Source of the DNA: Streptomyces hainanensis
GTDB taxonomy: Bacteria > Actinomycetota > Actinomycetes > Streptomycetales > Streptomycetaceae
Length of the DNA stretch: 38,443 nt
NCBI RefSeq assembly: GCF_004348415.1
Contig: NZ_SMKI01000008.1
Coordinates: forward strand, 1 to 38,443
Direction of reading: 5' to 3'
The notes below the pieces were generated by a model that was given only the letters and a program-made list of their open reading frames with translations, did no database searches and was not told the origin of the DNA. Both the position numbers and the translations under genes were made by a program. Below, piece after piece: positions 6,955 through 14,972 of the stretch (positions are counted from its first letter, which is position 1; each line of letters opens with the position of its first letter).

Positions 6955-8169
6955 TCAGGCCAGATAGACCGGGATCTCCGCGTTGCCCAACGAGATCAGC
7001 GAGTCGACCTGCCGCAGCTCGGTCTTCGCCAGCCGCATCGCCGGGAAGCGGTCGAAGAGCGCCGGCAGCGCGGTGCGGGCCTCCAGGCGCGCCAGTGGGG
7101 CGCCCAGGCAGTAGTGCGCGCCGTGGCCGAAGGCCAGGTGCTCGCCGGCCGGCCGGGTGATGTCGAAGCGGTCCGCGGTCGGGCCGTGCTGCTCGGGGTC
7201 GGTGCCGGCCGCGAACAGGCCCATCAGGATGGGCTGGTTGGTCTCGATGACGAGGCCGTCCTCGATCTGGATCGGCTCGGTCGCGTAGCGCAGCGGCAGG
7301 TTGGCCACCGAGGGCGCCCAGCGGAGCGTCTCGTCGATCACCGCGTCCCAACTCGCCTCGCCCGAGCGGACCATGGCCAGCTGCTCGGGGTGGGTGAGCA
7401 GCGCGTGCACCGCGTTGCCCAGCAGGTGGACGGTGGTCTCGTGCCCGGCGGTCAGGATGAGCAGCAGGGTGTCGAAGAGCTCTTCCTCGGTGAGCCGGTC
7501 GCCGTCCTCGTCGCGGGTGCCGATCAGGGCGCTGGCCAGGTCGTCGCCCGGGTTCTCGCGCTTCTCGGCCGTCATCTCGCCGAGGATCCGGTAGAGGCTC
7601 TGGTACGCCGTGCCCATCTCCTCGGGGGTGGCCGAGGTGCGGAACAGGAAGTCGACGGAGTGCTGGAACTCGGCCCGCGACTCCTGCGCGAGGCCGTAGA
7701 GCTCACAGATCATCCGGATCGGCAGCGGGTTGGTGAAACCGCCGAAGAGGTCGGCCGGTTGGCCGGCCGGCGTGGCGGCCAGGCCGTCGAGCAGCTCGGC
7801 CGTGATGCTCTCGACCCGCTCCGTCATGGCCACGGTGCGGCGGTGGGTGAAGGCGGGCGCCACCAGCCTGCGCAGCCGGGTGTGGTCCTTGCCGTAGGCG
7901 GTGAACATGTTGTTCGCCGCGACCCAGAGGTAGAGCGACCAGCCCTCGGGTATTCGGCCGGCCTGGAAGTCCGGCCAGTGCTGGCTGGCGTCCTTGGAGA
8001 CCCGGGGGTCGGTGAACAGCCGCTTGGCCACGGCGTGCCGGGTTATGAGCCAGGCCTCGACGCCCCCTGGGAGGGTTATCGGGACTGCGGGGCCGGTGTC
8101 GCGGAAGGCTGCGGACTCGGTTCGGATGTCGCTTCCGCTGGGGTCGATGACTCGAGGTTTGAGGTCCAC
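6955..8169 (-). CDS. Cytochrome P450, CYP154-like
   Basis: This protein of about 404 residues has all P450 hallmarks: the I-helix segment LTAGHETTVHLLGNA, the K-helix EXXR as ETLRWAPS, and the heme-binding loop FGHGAHYCLGAPLAR with the cysteine ligand. The N-terminal region with RVSKDASQHWPDF and EGWSLYLWVAANNMFTAYG resembles CYP154 proteins, which in Streptomyces often sit beside CYP157 at conservons. I chose GTG at 8169 with AAGGGA about nine bases upstream; the open frame continues upstream to 8256 only as a shadow. The start lies 94 bases inside the upstream P450 gene in another frame. It is presumably a monooxygenase that needs ferredoxin and reductase from elsewhere; the substrate is unknown. 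Confidence 0.92.
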   Translation of the reverse strand: MDLKPRVIDPSGSDIRTESAAFRDTGPAVPITLPGGVEAWLITRHAVAKRLFTDPRVSKDASQHWPDFQAGRIPEGWSLYLWVAANNMFTAYGKDHTRLRRLVAPAFTHRRTVAMTERVESITAELLDGLAATPAGQPADLFGGFTNPLPIRMICELYGLAQESRAEFQHSVDFLFRTSATPEEMGTAYQSLYRILGEMTAEKRENPGDDLASALIGTRDEDGDRLTEEELFDTLLLILTAGHETTVHLLGNAVHALLTHPEQLAMVRSGEASWDAVIDETLRWAPSVANLPLRYATEPIQIEDGLVIETNQPILMGLFAAGTDPEQHGPTADRFDITRPAGEHLAFGHGAHYCLGAPLARLEARTALPALFDRFPAMRLAKTELRQVDSLISLGNAEIPVYLA

Positions 8170-9416
8170 GGGCTGGTTCCCTTCTGATCCGGGGCGATCG
8201 GCGTGAAGCGGGCGGGCAGGGCGACCAGACCCCGGTGGAAGGGTCCTGGCCGCCACGACAGCTCTTCATAGGGAACCGACAGCGTGATGTCGACCAGCCA
8301 ACTGGTCAGTCGGTCGATGGCGGTGGTCGCGATCATCACGGCCGGCTGCTTGGCCGGGCAGCCGTGCGGCCCGGCGGCGAACGCCAGGTGGGCGCCGGCG
8401 TCCGCCCGCGAGCCGGGCGGCAGTTCGGCGGCGGCTCCCGCGTTGGCCGCGGCGTAGGAGACCAGGACCGGGGTGCCGGCCGGAATCCAGGTGCCGTGCA
8501 GGTCGACGTCACGACGGGGGAAGTGGGTCGAGTAGTTGGCCATCGGCGGGTCGTTCCACAGGACGTCGACGACGGCGTCGGACGAGGAGAGCGAACCGGC
8601 GGACAGCGTGCGGTAGTAGCGCGAGTCGGAGAGCATCCTGGCCAGCGCGTTGCCGATGAGGTTGGAGGTCGGCTCGTGGCCGGCCGTGGTCACCATCAGC
8701 AGCTGCCAGACCAGCTCCTCCTCGGTCAGCTCGGCCGGGTGCTGGAGCAGCCAGGACGTGAGGTCCTCGCGAGGCTGCTCCCGCTTGAGCGTCGTCAGGT
8801 TGCCCATGTAGGCGTTGAGGTCGTTTATGGCCGTGATGGCCGCCTCGGGCGCGCTGGAGTCCATCAGGCTGGTCATCGCCGAGACCAGCCGGGCGCTGTA
8901 GGAGTCCGGCAGGCCGAACAGCTCGTTGAAGATCAGCAGCGGCAGCACCCGGGCGTACTCGCCGATCAGCTCCGCCTCGCCGCGCTGCGCGAAGTTCCGG
9001 ATCAGCCGGTCGGCCGACCTGTGCACCATCTCGCGCAGGTCGTGCGGCTCGATCAGGTCGAGGCTGTCGGTGACCGCCTGCCGGTAACGGGCGTGCACGT
9101 CCCCGTCGTTGAAGAGCAGGTTGGGCCGCCAGGCCATCATCGGCATGATCTGGCTGTCCTGCGGGACGGTGTGCTGCCACACCCGCGGGTCCTTCGAGTA
9201 CGTCTCGGTGTCGTGCAGCACCTCGAGGGCCGCGCGGTAGCTGGTGACCAGGGTGGCGACCACCCCGGGCGCCAGCTCCACCGGGGCACACGCGCCGAAC
9301 TCGCGCAGCCGGGTGTAGACCGCGCGCGGGTTCTCGGCGAAGTCCGGCCCGTAGAGGGGGACCGGGCCCCGGGCGTCGGCCGTTTGCGGTGCGGGCCCCG
9401 GTGTTGGGTGGGTCAC
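8076..9416 (-). CDS. Cytochrome P450, CYP157-like, conservon component lacking EXXR
   Basis: This 446-residue protein keeps the I-helix segment TTAGHEPTSNLIGNAL and a heme loop FAAGPHGCPAKQPA with the cysteine, but the K-helix position reads DVLWNDPP instead of ExxR-W-x-P, so the EXXR motif is missing, and the residue two after the cysteine is Ala instead of Gly. Loss of EXXR is a published property of the CYP157 family, which accompanies cvn operons. It starts with GTG at 9416 in a four-base GTGA overlap with cvnD. The last ~30 residues (Ser/Pro/Ala-rich) lie beyond the usual P450 end and overlap the next P450 gene in a different frame. Catalytic activity is uncertain; a structural or signalling role with the CvnD GTPase is possible. 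Confidence 0.9.
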   Translation of the reverse strand: MTHPTPGPAPQTADARGPVPLYGPDFAENPRAVYTRLREFGACAPVELAPGVVATLVTSYRAALEVLHDTETYSKDPRVWQHTVPQDSQIMPMMAWRPNLLFNDGDVHARYRQAVTDSLDLIEPHDLREMVHRSADRLIRNFAQRGEAELIGEYARVLPLLIFNELFGLPDSYSARLVSAMTSLMDSSAPEAAITAINDLNAYMGNLTTLKREQPREDLTSWLLQHPAELTEEELVWQLLMVTTAGHEPTSNLIGNALARMLSDSRYYRTLSAGSLSSSDAVVDVLWNDPPMANYSTHFPRRDVDLHGTWIPAGTPVLVSYAAANAGAAAELPPGSRADAGAHLAFAAGPHGCPAKQPAVMIATTAIDRLTSWLVDITLSVPYEELSWRPGPFHRGLVALPARFTPIAPDQKGTSPWTSNLESSTPAEATSEPSPQPSATPAPQSR

Positions 9417-10012
9417 GACTGCTCCAGAACGGGAAGGTTCAGCAGATGCTCGGCGAGCCCCAGCAGCGCGGCCAGGGAGGAACTCCGGTCGCGCGCGTCG
9501 CAGGTGATGAGGGGGGTCTCCGGGGCCAGGTCGAGGGCCTGCCGCAGCTCCTCCTCAGGGTACTGGGGCGAGTCGGGGAAGATGTTCAGCGCCACCGCGT
9601 AGCGGATCTCCTGCTCCTCGATCAGCCCCATGACCTCGTAGGAGTCGGCGATGCGCCGGGTGTCGGCCAGTATCAGCGCCCCGAGGGCGCCCTGGGTCAG
9701 GTCCTCCCACAGGGCGTGGAACCGCTTCTGGCCGGGTGTGCCGAAGAGGCAGAGGGCCAGGTCGTCGCTCAACGACATGCGGCCGTAGTCGAGTCCGACG
9801 GTCGTGGTGGTCTTGTCGCGGACCCCCTCCAGATGGTCGACCACCGCGCCGGTGGCGGTCATGACCTCCTCGGTGCGCAACGGCGGGATGTCGGAGAGGG
9901 TGTTGATGATCGTGGTCTTGCCGACGCCGAACGGGCCGCTGACGATGACCTTCACCAGGCGCTGGTCAGGGTTGCGCAGGTAGATGCCACTACTGGAGCG
10001 CTCGGAGTCCAC
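9413..10012 (-). CDS. cvnD: CvnD: small Ras-like GTPase of a conservon
   Basis: This 199-residue protein has the P-loop SGPFGVGKTT near residues 25-34, a switch II-like LCLFGTPGQKRF near residue 80, and a modified G4 region VALNIFPD in place of NKxD. That combination is typical of the ATP/GTP-binding CvnD (MglA-like) proteins. In Streptomyces, CvnA to CvnD form a membrane-associated complex likened to eukaryotic G-protein signalling. It starts with GTG at 10012, 23 bases inside cvnC, and its stop overlaps the CYP157-like gene by four bases. Confidence 0.93.
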   Translation of the reverse strand: MDSERSSSGIYLRNPDQRLVKVIVSGPFGVGKTTIINTLSDIPPLRTEEVMTATGAVVDHLEGVRDKTTTTVGLDYGRMSLSDDLALCLFGTPGQKRFHALWEDLTQGALGALILADTRRIADSYEVMGLIEEQEIRYAVALNIFPDSPQYPEEELRQALDLAPETPLITCDARDRSSSLAALLGLAEHLLNLPVLEQS

Positions 10013-10337
10013 GGATCACCCTTTCAAGGAGCTGCTGGTCTGGCATGCGGTCGTCCTGCGCGGGGGTGGGCGCTCTGACGATCAGCCAGCCCTCGTCGAA
10101 GAGGTCGCTGACCACGACCTTGACGAAACTGACGGGCAGGGAGAGATGGGCGGCCACCTCCGCCAACGGCAGGGCTCCGTCGAGCAGTATCTCCAGCACC
10201 CGCCGACCGGCGGGGGACAGGCTGGCGGGCACCTGGTCGGTAGCCGCGCGCAGCACGGTCAGCCGGTCGAGCACGTTCCGGCTGGGACGGGTACGGCCGC
10301 CGGTCCACACGTACGGCGGAATCAGCCGCCGGTTCAT
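9990..10337 (-). CDS. cvnC: CvnC: DUF742 protein of a conservon
   Basis: This 115-residue protein matches DUF742: an N-terminal RLIPPYVWTGGRT, a central winged-helix-like segment RRVLEILLDGALPLAEVAAHLSLPVSFVKVVVSDL, and a C-terminal QQLLERVIRGLRAL. DUF742 proteins are the invariant third member of conservons and carry a predicted helix-turn-helix. The ATG at 10337 overlaps the cvnB stop (ATGA). The open frame extends upstream to 10859 only because the region is GC-rich; order and overlap fix the start. Confidence 0.92.
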   Translation of the reverse strand: MNRRLIPPYVWTGGRTRPSRNVLDRLTVLRAATDQVPASLSPAGRRVLEILLDGALPLAEVAAHLSLPVSFVKVVVSDLFDEGWLIVRAPTPAQDDRMPDQQLLERVIRGLRALQ

Positions 10338-10771
10338 GCCGGGAAGCCGTCTCCGCCGCCGAGGTCGGAGCGCGGCGGGCTGCCCATGGCCTTGCCCAAC
10401 GTCTGGACCTGCTTCTGCATCTCGTAGCTCACGTTGTCCATGGCCACGTTGGGGCCGGTGAACACGGCGAGATAGGTGTTCTCGGCCGCCGGGATCACGA
10501 ACACGTAGCCCTCGTACGTCTCGACCATCACGAGGCGCAGCAGGGAGCGGCCGCCGAAGTAGGTGTGGCTGGTGCCGCGGCTGGAGGCGAGCAGGGAGGC
10601 GAGCACGGCGGACAGCTTCTCGGCCGTCTCCGCCTCCAGGCCCGAGTGGGCCTCGAAGAAGCCGTCGGCCGTGACCACCATCGCGTGCTGGACGTTGGGG
10701 ATCTCCAGGATGGGTGTCAGGACGAACGACAGGTCGACCTTCGGCCTGCTGACGGGCACTCGGGCATTCAT
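10334..10771 (-). CDS. cvnB: CvnB: roadblock/LC7 protein of a conservon
   Basis: This 145-residue protein has the roadblock/LC7 pattern: a long N-terminal helix region, IPNVQHAMVVTADGFFEAHSG, a helix ending in LASLLASS, and LLRLVMVETYEGYVFVIPA. Roadblock proteins act as regulators or platforms of the cognate small GTPase, here CvnD. The ATG at 10771 overlaps the cvnA stop by four bases. The C-terminal ~30 residues are Gly/Pro-rich and probably flexible. Confidence 0.93.
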   Translation of the reverse strand: MNARVPVSRPKVDLSFVLTPILEIPNVQHAMVVTADGFFEAHSGLEAETAEKLSAVLASLLASSRGTSHTYFGGRSLLRLVMVETYEGYVFVIPAAENTYLAVFTGPNVAMDNVSYEMQKQVQTLGKAMGSPPRSDLGGGDGFPA

Positions 10772-12363
10772 CGGCTATCCCTCTCTGACTGATCCGCATC
10801 ATCTGCGGGGGTGGCGGCGGGCTCCTCGCCGATCTCCGCGCGCCCACGCGCCGTGCCACGCTGCAGCGCGCCCATCCGGGACGCGGCGTCCTCGGGGTCG
10901 CGGTGGTACATGTCGGGCGGCGGCGGGCTCTGCGCCGCGTGCCGGCCCGACCGCTCGGGGCGGCGGTGCCGGCGCTGGGGCAGCCCGGACAGCGTGCCGC
11001 CCGCCTCCGCCTCCGCCGCCGGGTCCGCCGCGTGCGGGTCGTCGACGGCCTCGGGCGCCGGTGCCTGGCTCACCGGCCAGGCGGTCGGCGGCGCCTCGGC
11101 GGGCGGCACGGGGGCCATCGGCGCCGACGGCGCCACCGGGGAGCCGAACGAGGCGGGCGCGAAGCCCAACGGGGCCATCGAGGCCGGGGACTGGGACGAC
11201 GCCGTCCGCATGGTCGGCGGCGCCGGCACGTAGGGCACCGGGGCCGTCGGCAGGTGGGGCGCCGCGCCGGTCGGCGCGGGGCTCGGGGTGATCAGCGAGC
11301 GCGGCGCGTCGCCCGAGACGGCGTGCAGTAGGTCGCCGGGGATGAACAGCACGGCCTTGATGCCCGCGTAGTGCGAGGGCTCGACGGAGACCTTGAAGCC
11401 GAACTGCTTGCAGAGCTGGCCGATGGCCGCGAAGCCGGTGGCCGGCGGGTCGCCGAGCTCGGAGAGGAAGACCTTGGCCTCGCCGGTGAGCAGCCGCCGT
11501 GCCTTGCCGAACTCGTCGGCGTTCATCCCGATGCCCGCGTCGTTCACCACGACGACGGCGCCGTTGTGTGCCTGGTGCAGGCCGACCTCGACCGGCAGCG
11601 AACCGTGCGAGTGGTGCACGGCGTTGGCGAGCAGTTCCGCCACCACGACGGCGACGGACTCGGCGGCCCGGTCGGCGACGGCGACGGCGCGCGGCAGGTG
11701 GTTGTCGATCCGCACCCGGTCGTAGCTCGGGATGCGGGAGCTGGCGCCGAGCACGAGGTCGGGCAGCAGCGTCTTGGTCCGCACGAGGCCGGCGCCGGCG
11801 CCGCAGACCACGCGGGTGGCCTGGAGGCGGCGCAGGATCTGCTCGTTGAGGTAGTCCAGAGCGGCCAGCTTCTCGGCGAGGTCGGGATCGTCGTACTTGT
11901 GCAGCAGTTCGTCCACCGCGGTCTGCATCTGGTAACACATCGTCTGCAGTTTGGTGGTCGCACCGCGCATCGCGGACTGTGCCGCGCCGTCGATCCGGGC
12001 CCGTTCGTCGAGAATCGCCCTGGTCGCCTGGTCGAGGACGGTGTCCAGGGTCGCCCCCGCGGCGCCGCCCGCCAGCTCGGGTTGCAGGGGCCCCGGCACC
12101 CGGATGTGGGGGTGTCGGGAGTTACGGGCCAGGGCGGGCATCCGGGTCTTGGCCAGATGGCCGATCTCGGCCCACATCATCTGCTCGCGCCGCTCGGCCT
12201 CGGACAACCGGCCCCGCAGTACGGCAAGCTCCGCGTCCGCGGTGTCCGCCCTGCGCCGGAGGCCCACGACCATCCGACGTCGGGGTGGCCAGAGGACGGC
12301 GAGGAACACCGCCGCCACCGAGGCCACCACGAGGCACGCCACCGCCGCCGCCGGTATCTGCAT
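10768..12363 (-). CDS. cvnA: CvnA: sensor-kinase-like membrane protein of a conservon
   Basis: This 531-residue protein has a single N-terminal transmembrane segment at about residues 4-25, then a coiled-coil-like region rich in Arg, Ala and Glu (about 32-75), and a GHKL ATPase domain with the N box VVVAELLANAVHHSHG and the G1 box NDAGIGMNADEF near residue 265. No clear histidine phosphoacceptor box is evident, consistent with CvnA proteins being kinase-like but possibly not true histidine kinases. The last ~170 residues are Pro/Ala-rich and likely disordered. It starts with ATG behind CGGGAG at about seven bases and is the first gene of the conservon. The intergenic region upstream is shared with a divergent ABC exporter gene. 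Confidence 0.92.
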   Translation of the reverse strand: MQIPAAAVACLVVASVAAVFLAVLWPPRRRMVVGLRRRADTADAELAVLRGRLSEAERREQMMWAEIGHLAKTRMPALARNSRHPHIRVPGPLQPELAGGAAGATLDTVLDQATRAILDERARIDGAAQSAMRGATTKLQTMCYQMQTAVDELLHKYDDPDLAEKLAALDYLNEQILRRLQATRVVCGAGAGLVRTKTLLPDLVLGASSRIPSYDRVRIDNHLPRAVAVADRAAESVAVVVAELLANAVHHSHGSLPVEVGLHQAHNGAVVVVNDAGIGMNADEFGKARRLLTGEAKVFLSELGDPPATGFAAIGQLCKQFGFKVSVEPSHYAGIKAVLFIPGDLLHAVSGDAPRSLITPSPAPTGAAPHLPTAPVPYVPAPPTMRTASSQSPASMAPLGFAPASFGSPVAPSAPMAPVPPAEAPPTAWPVSQAPAPEAVDDPHAADPAAEAEAGGTLSGLPQRRHRRPERSGRHAAQSPPPPDMYHRDPEDAASRMGALQRGTARGRAEIGEEPAATPADDADQSERDSR

Positions 12364-12683
12364 GGTTCAACTCCCGAGAAAATGCGACGTGGATGCACAC
12401 AGCGCCCAGGCAACCACCCGGGAGTCGACCGAGCACACCAACCCCGGCCGGGGAGCTCGCCACAGCCGACCCACCTGTTCAACGCGCGCCACGGGGGTGC
12501 CGGTTCGCAACGCCAGGGCAGCAGGGGCCAAATTCAAACAGTCGCCATCCCAGCACGCAAGGCGGCGGCCGTTGTGTGCTGGCCGAGTGGGGCGTGCGCC
12601 GGCGCAAACAACCCGCAGAGCGCAAGCCGCGTCTTCACAAAAAGGAGGGGTGGTGAGCGCCCCCGGTCTGAAAGGCTTCTCGC
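12364..12683. other. Divergent intergenic region between cvnA and the ABC exporter
   Basis: This 320-base gap separates the divergent cvnA and ABC exporter genes and must hold both promoters; I could not assign convincing -35/-10 boxes. It contains a strong AAAGGAGG at 12641-12648. The GTG codon four bases after it (12653) is not in the exporter frame: the exporter frame has stops at 12654 and 12669, so the exporter cannot start there. Confidence 0.5.
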
Positions 12684-14528
12684 GTGGCCACCACCAGCAC
12701 GGACTCCGCACCCGCCCCGTCCGCCGACTCGCCGACCGCCCCACCGACACGCCCGCCGTCCGAGGCACCGTCCGATCGTCGTACGGACCCGCCGGCCTGG
12801 CGGGTGCTCCTCGGATATGTGCGGCCGCACCGTGGTGCGCTGCTGGCCGGCGCCCTGCTGTCGCTGGTCACCAGCGGCACCGGGCTCGCCCTGCCGCTGG
12901 TGGCCAGGAGCCTGATCGAGAACCTGTCGGACGACGGCCCGATCGGGGCCGCCCTGGTGTTGATGAGTTTCCTGGTGATCGCCAACGCGGGAGTGGGGGC
13001 CCTGGGTTCCTACGTGCTCCAGCGCACCGCGGAGTCGGTGGTGCTGACCGCCAGGCGCTCGCTCATCGGCCTCCTCATCCGGCTGCGGATCTCCGCGGTG
13101 GACGGCACGGAGCCCGGCGACCTGCTCTCCCGCGCCACCTCGGACACCACGCTGTTGCGCGCCATGACCACCAACTCGCTGGTCGGCTTCGGCACCGGCG
13201 GCCTCACGCTCGTCGCCACGCTGGTGATGATGTGCTTCGTCGACCTGGTGCTGCTCGGCGTGACGCTGACGGTGATCGCGCTGGCGGCCGTCGTGATCGG
13301 CCTCATCGTCCCGCTGATCAACCGGGCGAGCAAGCGGGCCCAGGAGTCGGTGGGGCAGATGGGCGCGGCCCTCGAAAGGGTGCTCGGCGCGCTGCGCACG
13401 GTGAAGGCGTCGGGTGCCGAGCGGCGCGAGGAGGAGGCGGTGCGCCGGGCGGCCGAGGCGTCCTGGCGGGAGAGCGTCCGGGCCGCCAAGTGGTCGGCGC
13501 TGGCCGGCAACACGGCGGGTCTCTCGATGCAGATCGCCTTCATCACGGTGCTCGCGGTGGGCGGTGCCCGGGTGGCCACGGACAGCATCTCCGTCGGCAC
13601 GCTGGTGGCCTTCCTGCTGTACGTCTTCTATCTGATGGCCCCGATCCAGGAGGTCGTGCAGGCGGTCACCCAGTACCAGGTGGGCGCGGCGGCGATCAGC
13701 CGGATCCAGGAGGTGGCGGCGCTGCCCGCCGAGCCGGACGGCGGCGCGGTGCCGGCGCCGGCACCCGGCGCGGCCCTGGCGCCCGCCTCGGTCGCCTTCG
13801 AGAATGTGCGCTTCCGCTACGCGGAGGGGTTGCCTGAGATCCACCACGGCGTCACCTTCACCATTCCCTCACGCGGCATGACCGCCTTCGTCGGCCCGTC
13901 GGGAGCCGGCAAGACCACCGTCTTCTCGCTCATCGAGCGGTTCTACGACCCCACCGAGGGCCGGGTGTCGGTGGACGGCGTCGACGTGGCGGCCTGGGAC
14001 CTCACGGAGCTCAGGGGCGCCATCGGCTACGTCGAGCAGGACGCGCCGGTGCTCTCCGGCACGCTCCGGGAGAACCTGCTGTTCGGCGCCCCCGACACCG
14101 AGGAGGAGGCGCTGCGGGAGGCCGTGCGCACCACCCGGCTCGACGGCCTGGTGTCCCGCCTGCCGGACGGCCTCGACACGGTGGTGGGGCACCGCGGCAC
14201 CAAGTTGTCCGGCGGCGAGCGGCAGCGGGTGGCGATAGCCAGGGCCCTGCTGCGCCGGCCCCGGTTGTTGCTGCTCGACGAGGCCACCTCCCAGTTGGAC
14301 GCGGTGAACGAGGCGGCGCTGCGCGACACGGTGGCGGAGGTGGCCAGGGAGACCACGGTGCTGGTGGTGGCCCACCGGCTGTCCACGGTGACCTCGGCCG
14401 ACCGGATCGTGGTGATGGACGCCGGCCGGGTCCTGGCGGTCGGCACCCACGGCGAACTGGTCGCCGGCAGCCCGCTCTACGCGGAGCTGGCGGCCACTCA
14501 GTTCCTGGCCACCGCGGAGCTCGGCTGA
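12684..14528 (+). CDS. ABC exporter, fused membrane and ATPase domains
   Basis: This 614-residue half-transporter has a Pro/Ser/Asp-rich N-terminal tail (about 40 residues), a six-helix type I ABC membrane domain (about 45-340), and an ATPase domain with Walker [10 protein letters not shown] near residue 405, the signature [16 protein letters not shown] near residue 510, Walker [14 protein letters not shown], and the H-loop in [10 protein letters not shown]. The layout fits ABCB/MsbA-like or LmrA-like homodimeric exporters of drugs, lipids or peptides. The GTG start at 12684 has GAAAGG eight bases upstream, and no other in-frame start is possible because of a stop at 12669. A MerR-family regulator follows after 61 bases, suggesting a drug- or metal-responsive efflux module; the substrate is unknown. 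Confidence 0.92.
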   Translation: MATTSTDSAPAPSADSPTAPPTRPPSEAPSDRRTDPPAWRVLLGYVRPHRGALLAGALLSLVTSGTGLALPLVARSLIENLSDDGPIGAALVLMSFLVIANAGVGALGSYVLQRTAESVVLTARRSLIGLLIRLRISAVDGTEPGDLLSRATSDTTLLRAMTTNSLVGFGTGGLTLVATLVMMCFVDLVLLGVTLTVIALAAVVIGLIVPLINRASKRAQESVGQMGAALERVLGALRTVKASGAERREEEAVRRAAEASWRESVRAAKWSALAGNTAGLSMQIAFITVLAVGGARVATDSISVGTLVAFLLYVFYLMAPIQEVVQAVTQYQVGAAAISRIQEVAALPAEPDGGAVPAPAPGAALAPASVAFENVRFRYAEGLPEIHHGVTFTIPSRGMTAFVGPSGAGKTTVFSLIERFYDPTEGRVSVDGVDVAAWDLTELRGAIGYVEQDAPVLSGTLRENLLFGAPDTEEEALREAVRTTRLDGLVSRLPDGLDTVVGHRGTKLSGGERQRVAIARALLRRPRLLLLDEATSQLDAVNEAALRDTVAEVARETTVLVVAHRLSTVTSADRIVVMDAGRVLAVGTHGELVAGSPLYAELAATQFLATAELG

Positions 14529-14589
14529 CCTGCGGCGGGGCGCCCCGTGGCCGAATCCCGGCTCTTGCCACGTCCATATCCTTGGAGAC

Positions 14590-14922
14590 ATGCGTATTGG
14601 CACGCTGGCACACGCCGCAGGGGTGACCGCCAAGACCATCCGGTTCTACGAGCGGGCCGGGTTGCTTCCCGAGCCCCCGCGTACGCCCTCGGGGTACCGG
14701 GACTACCCGCCCGAGAGCGCCGACCGGCTGGTCTTCATCCGGGGGGCCCAGGCGGCCGGGCTCAGCCTGGCCGAGATCCGCGACGTGCTCACCATCCGGG
14801 ACAGCGGCCAGCCGCCCAACGGCGCGGTGGCGGACCTGCTGGCGGCGCAGTTACGTCAGATCGAGACCCGGCTGGAGGAACTGACGCTCGCCAGAAACGC
14901 GTTACGCGAGCTGGCGCGCTAG
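14590..14922 (+). CDS. MerR-family transcriptional regulator
   Basis: This 110-residue protein begins MRIGTLAHAAGVTAKTIRFYERAGLL, the classic MerR helix-turn-helix, followed by the wing TPSGYRDYP and a dimerisation coiled coil with LRQIETRLEELTLARNALRELA at the end. I see no cysteine in the sequence, so a thiol-based metal site as in MerR or CueR is unlikely, although the layout resembles heavy-metal-type regulators. It follows the ABC exporter on the same strand with a 61-base gap and its own GGAG, so it may be cotranscribed or have its own promoter. The inducer is unknown. Confidence 0.9.
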   Translation: MRIGTLAHAAGVTAKTIRFYERAGLLPEPPRTPSGYRDYPPESADRLVFIRGAQAAGLSLAEIRDVLTIRDSGQPPNGAVADLLAAQLRQIETRLEELTLARNALRELAR

Positions 14923-14963
14923 TCGGCCCGCCGCGGTCGGCCCGCCGCGGTCGGCCCGCGCGG
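14923..14963. repeat. Three tandem copies of a 14-bp GC-rich unit
   Basis: The unit TCGGCCCGCCGCGG occurs at 14923-14936 and 14937-14950, with a third imperfect copy from 14951. It starts directly after the MerR stop and lies in the 50-base gap before the convergent WYL gene. It may simply be low-complexity GC-rich DNA; pairing of the copies could form terminator-like structure. Confidence 0.6.
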
Positions 14964-14972
14964 GGGCGGCCG

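Noticed and set aside
11371-12915. 514-residue plus-strand frame across cvnA and the exporter start
   Set aside because: It is antisense to cvnA, whose overlap order and domains are unambiguous, and its composition is that of a shadow.
14923-14963. Tandem 14-bp units as a CRISPR or regulatory repeat array
   Set aside because: Only three adjacent copies, no spacers, last copy imperfect; simple local duplication in GC-rich DNA is sufficient.
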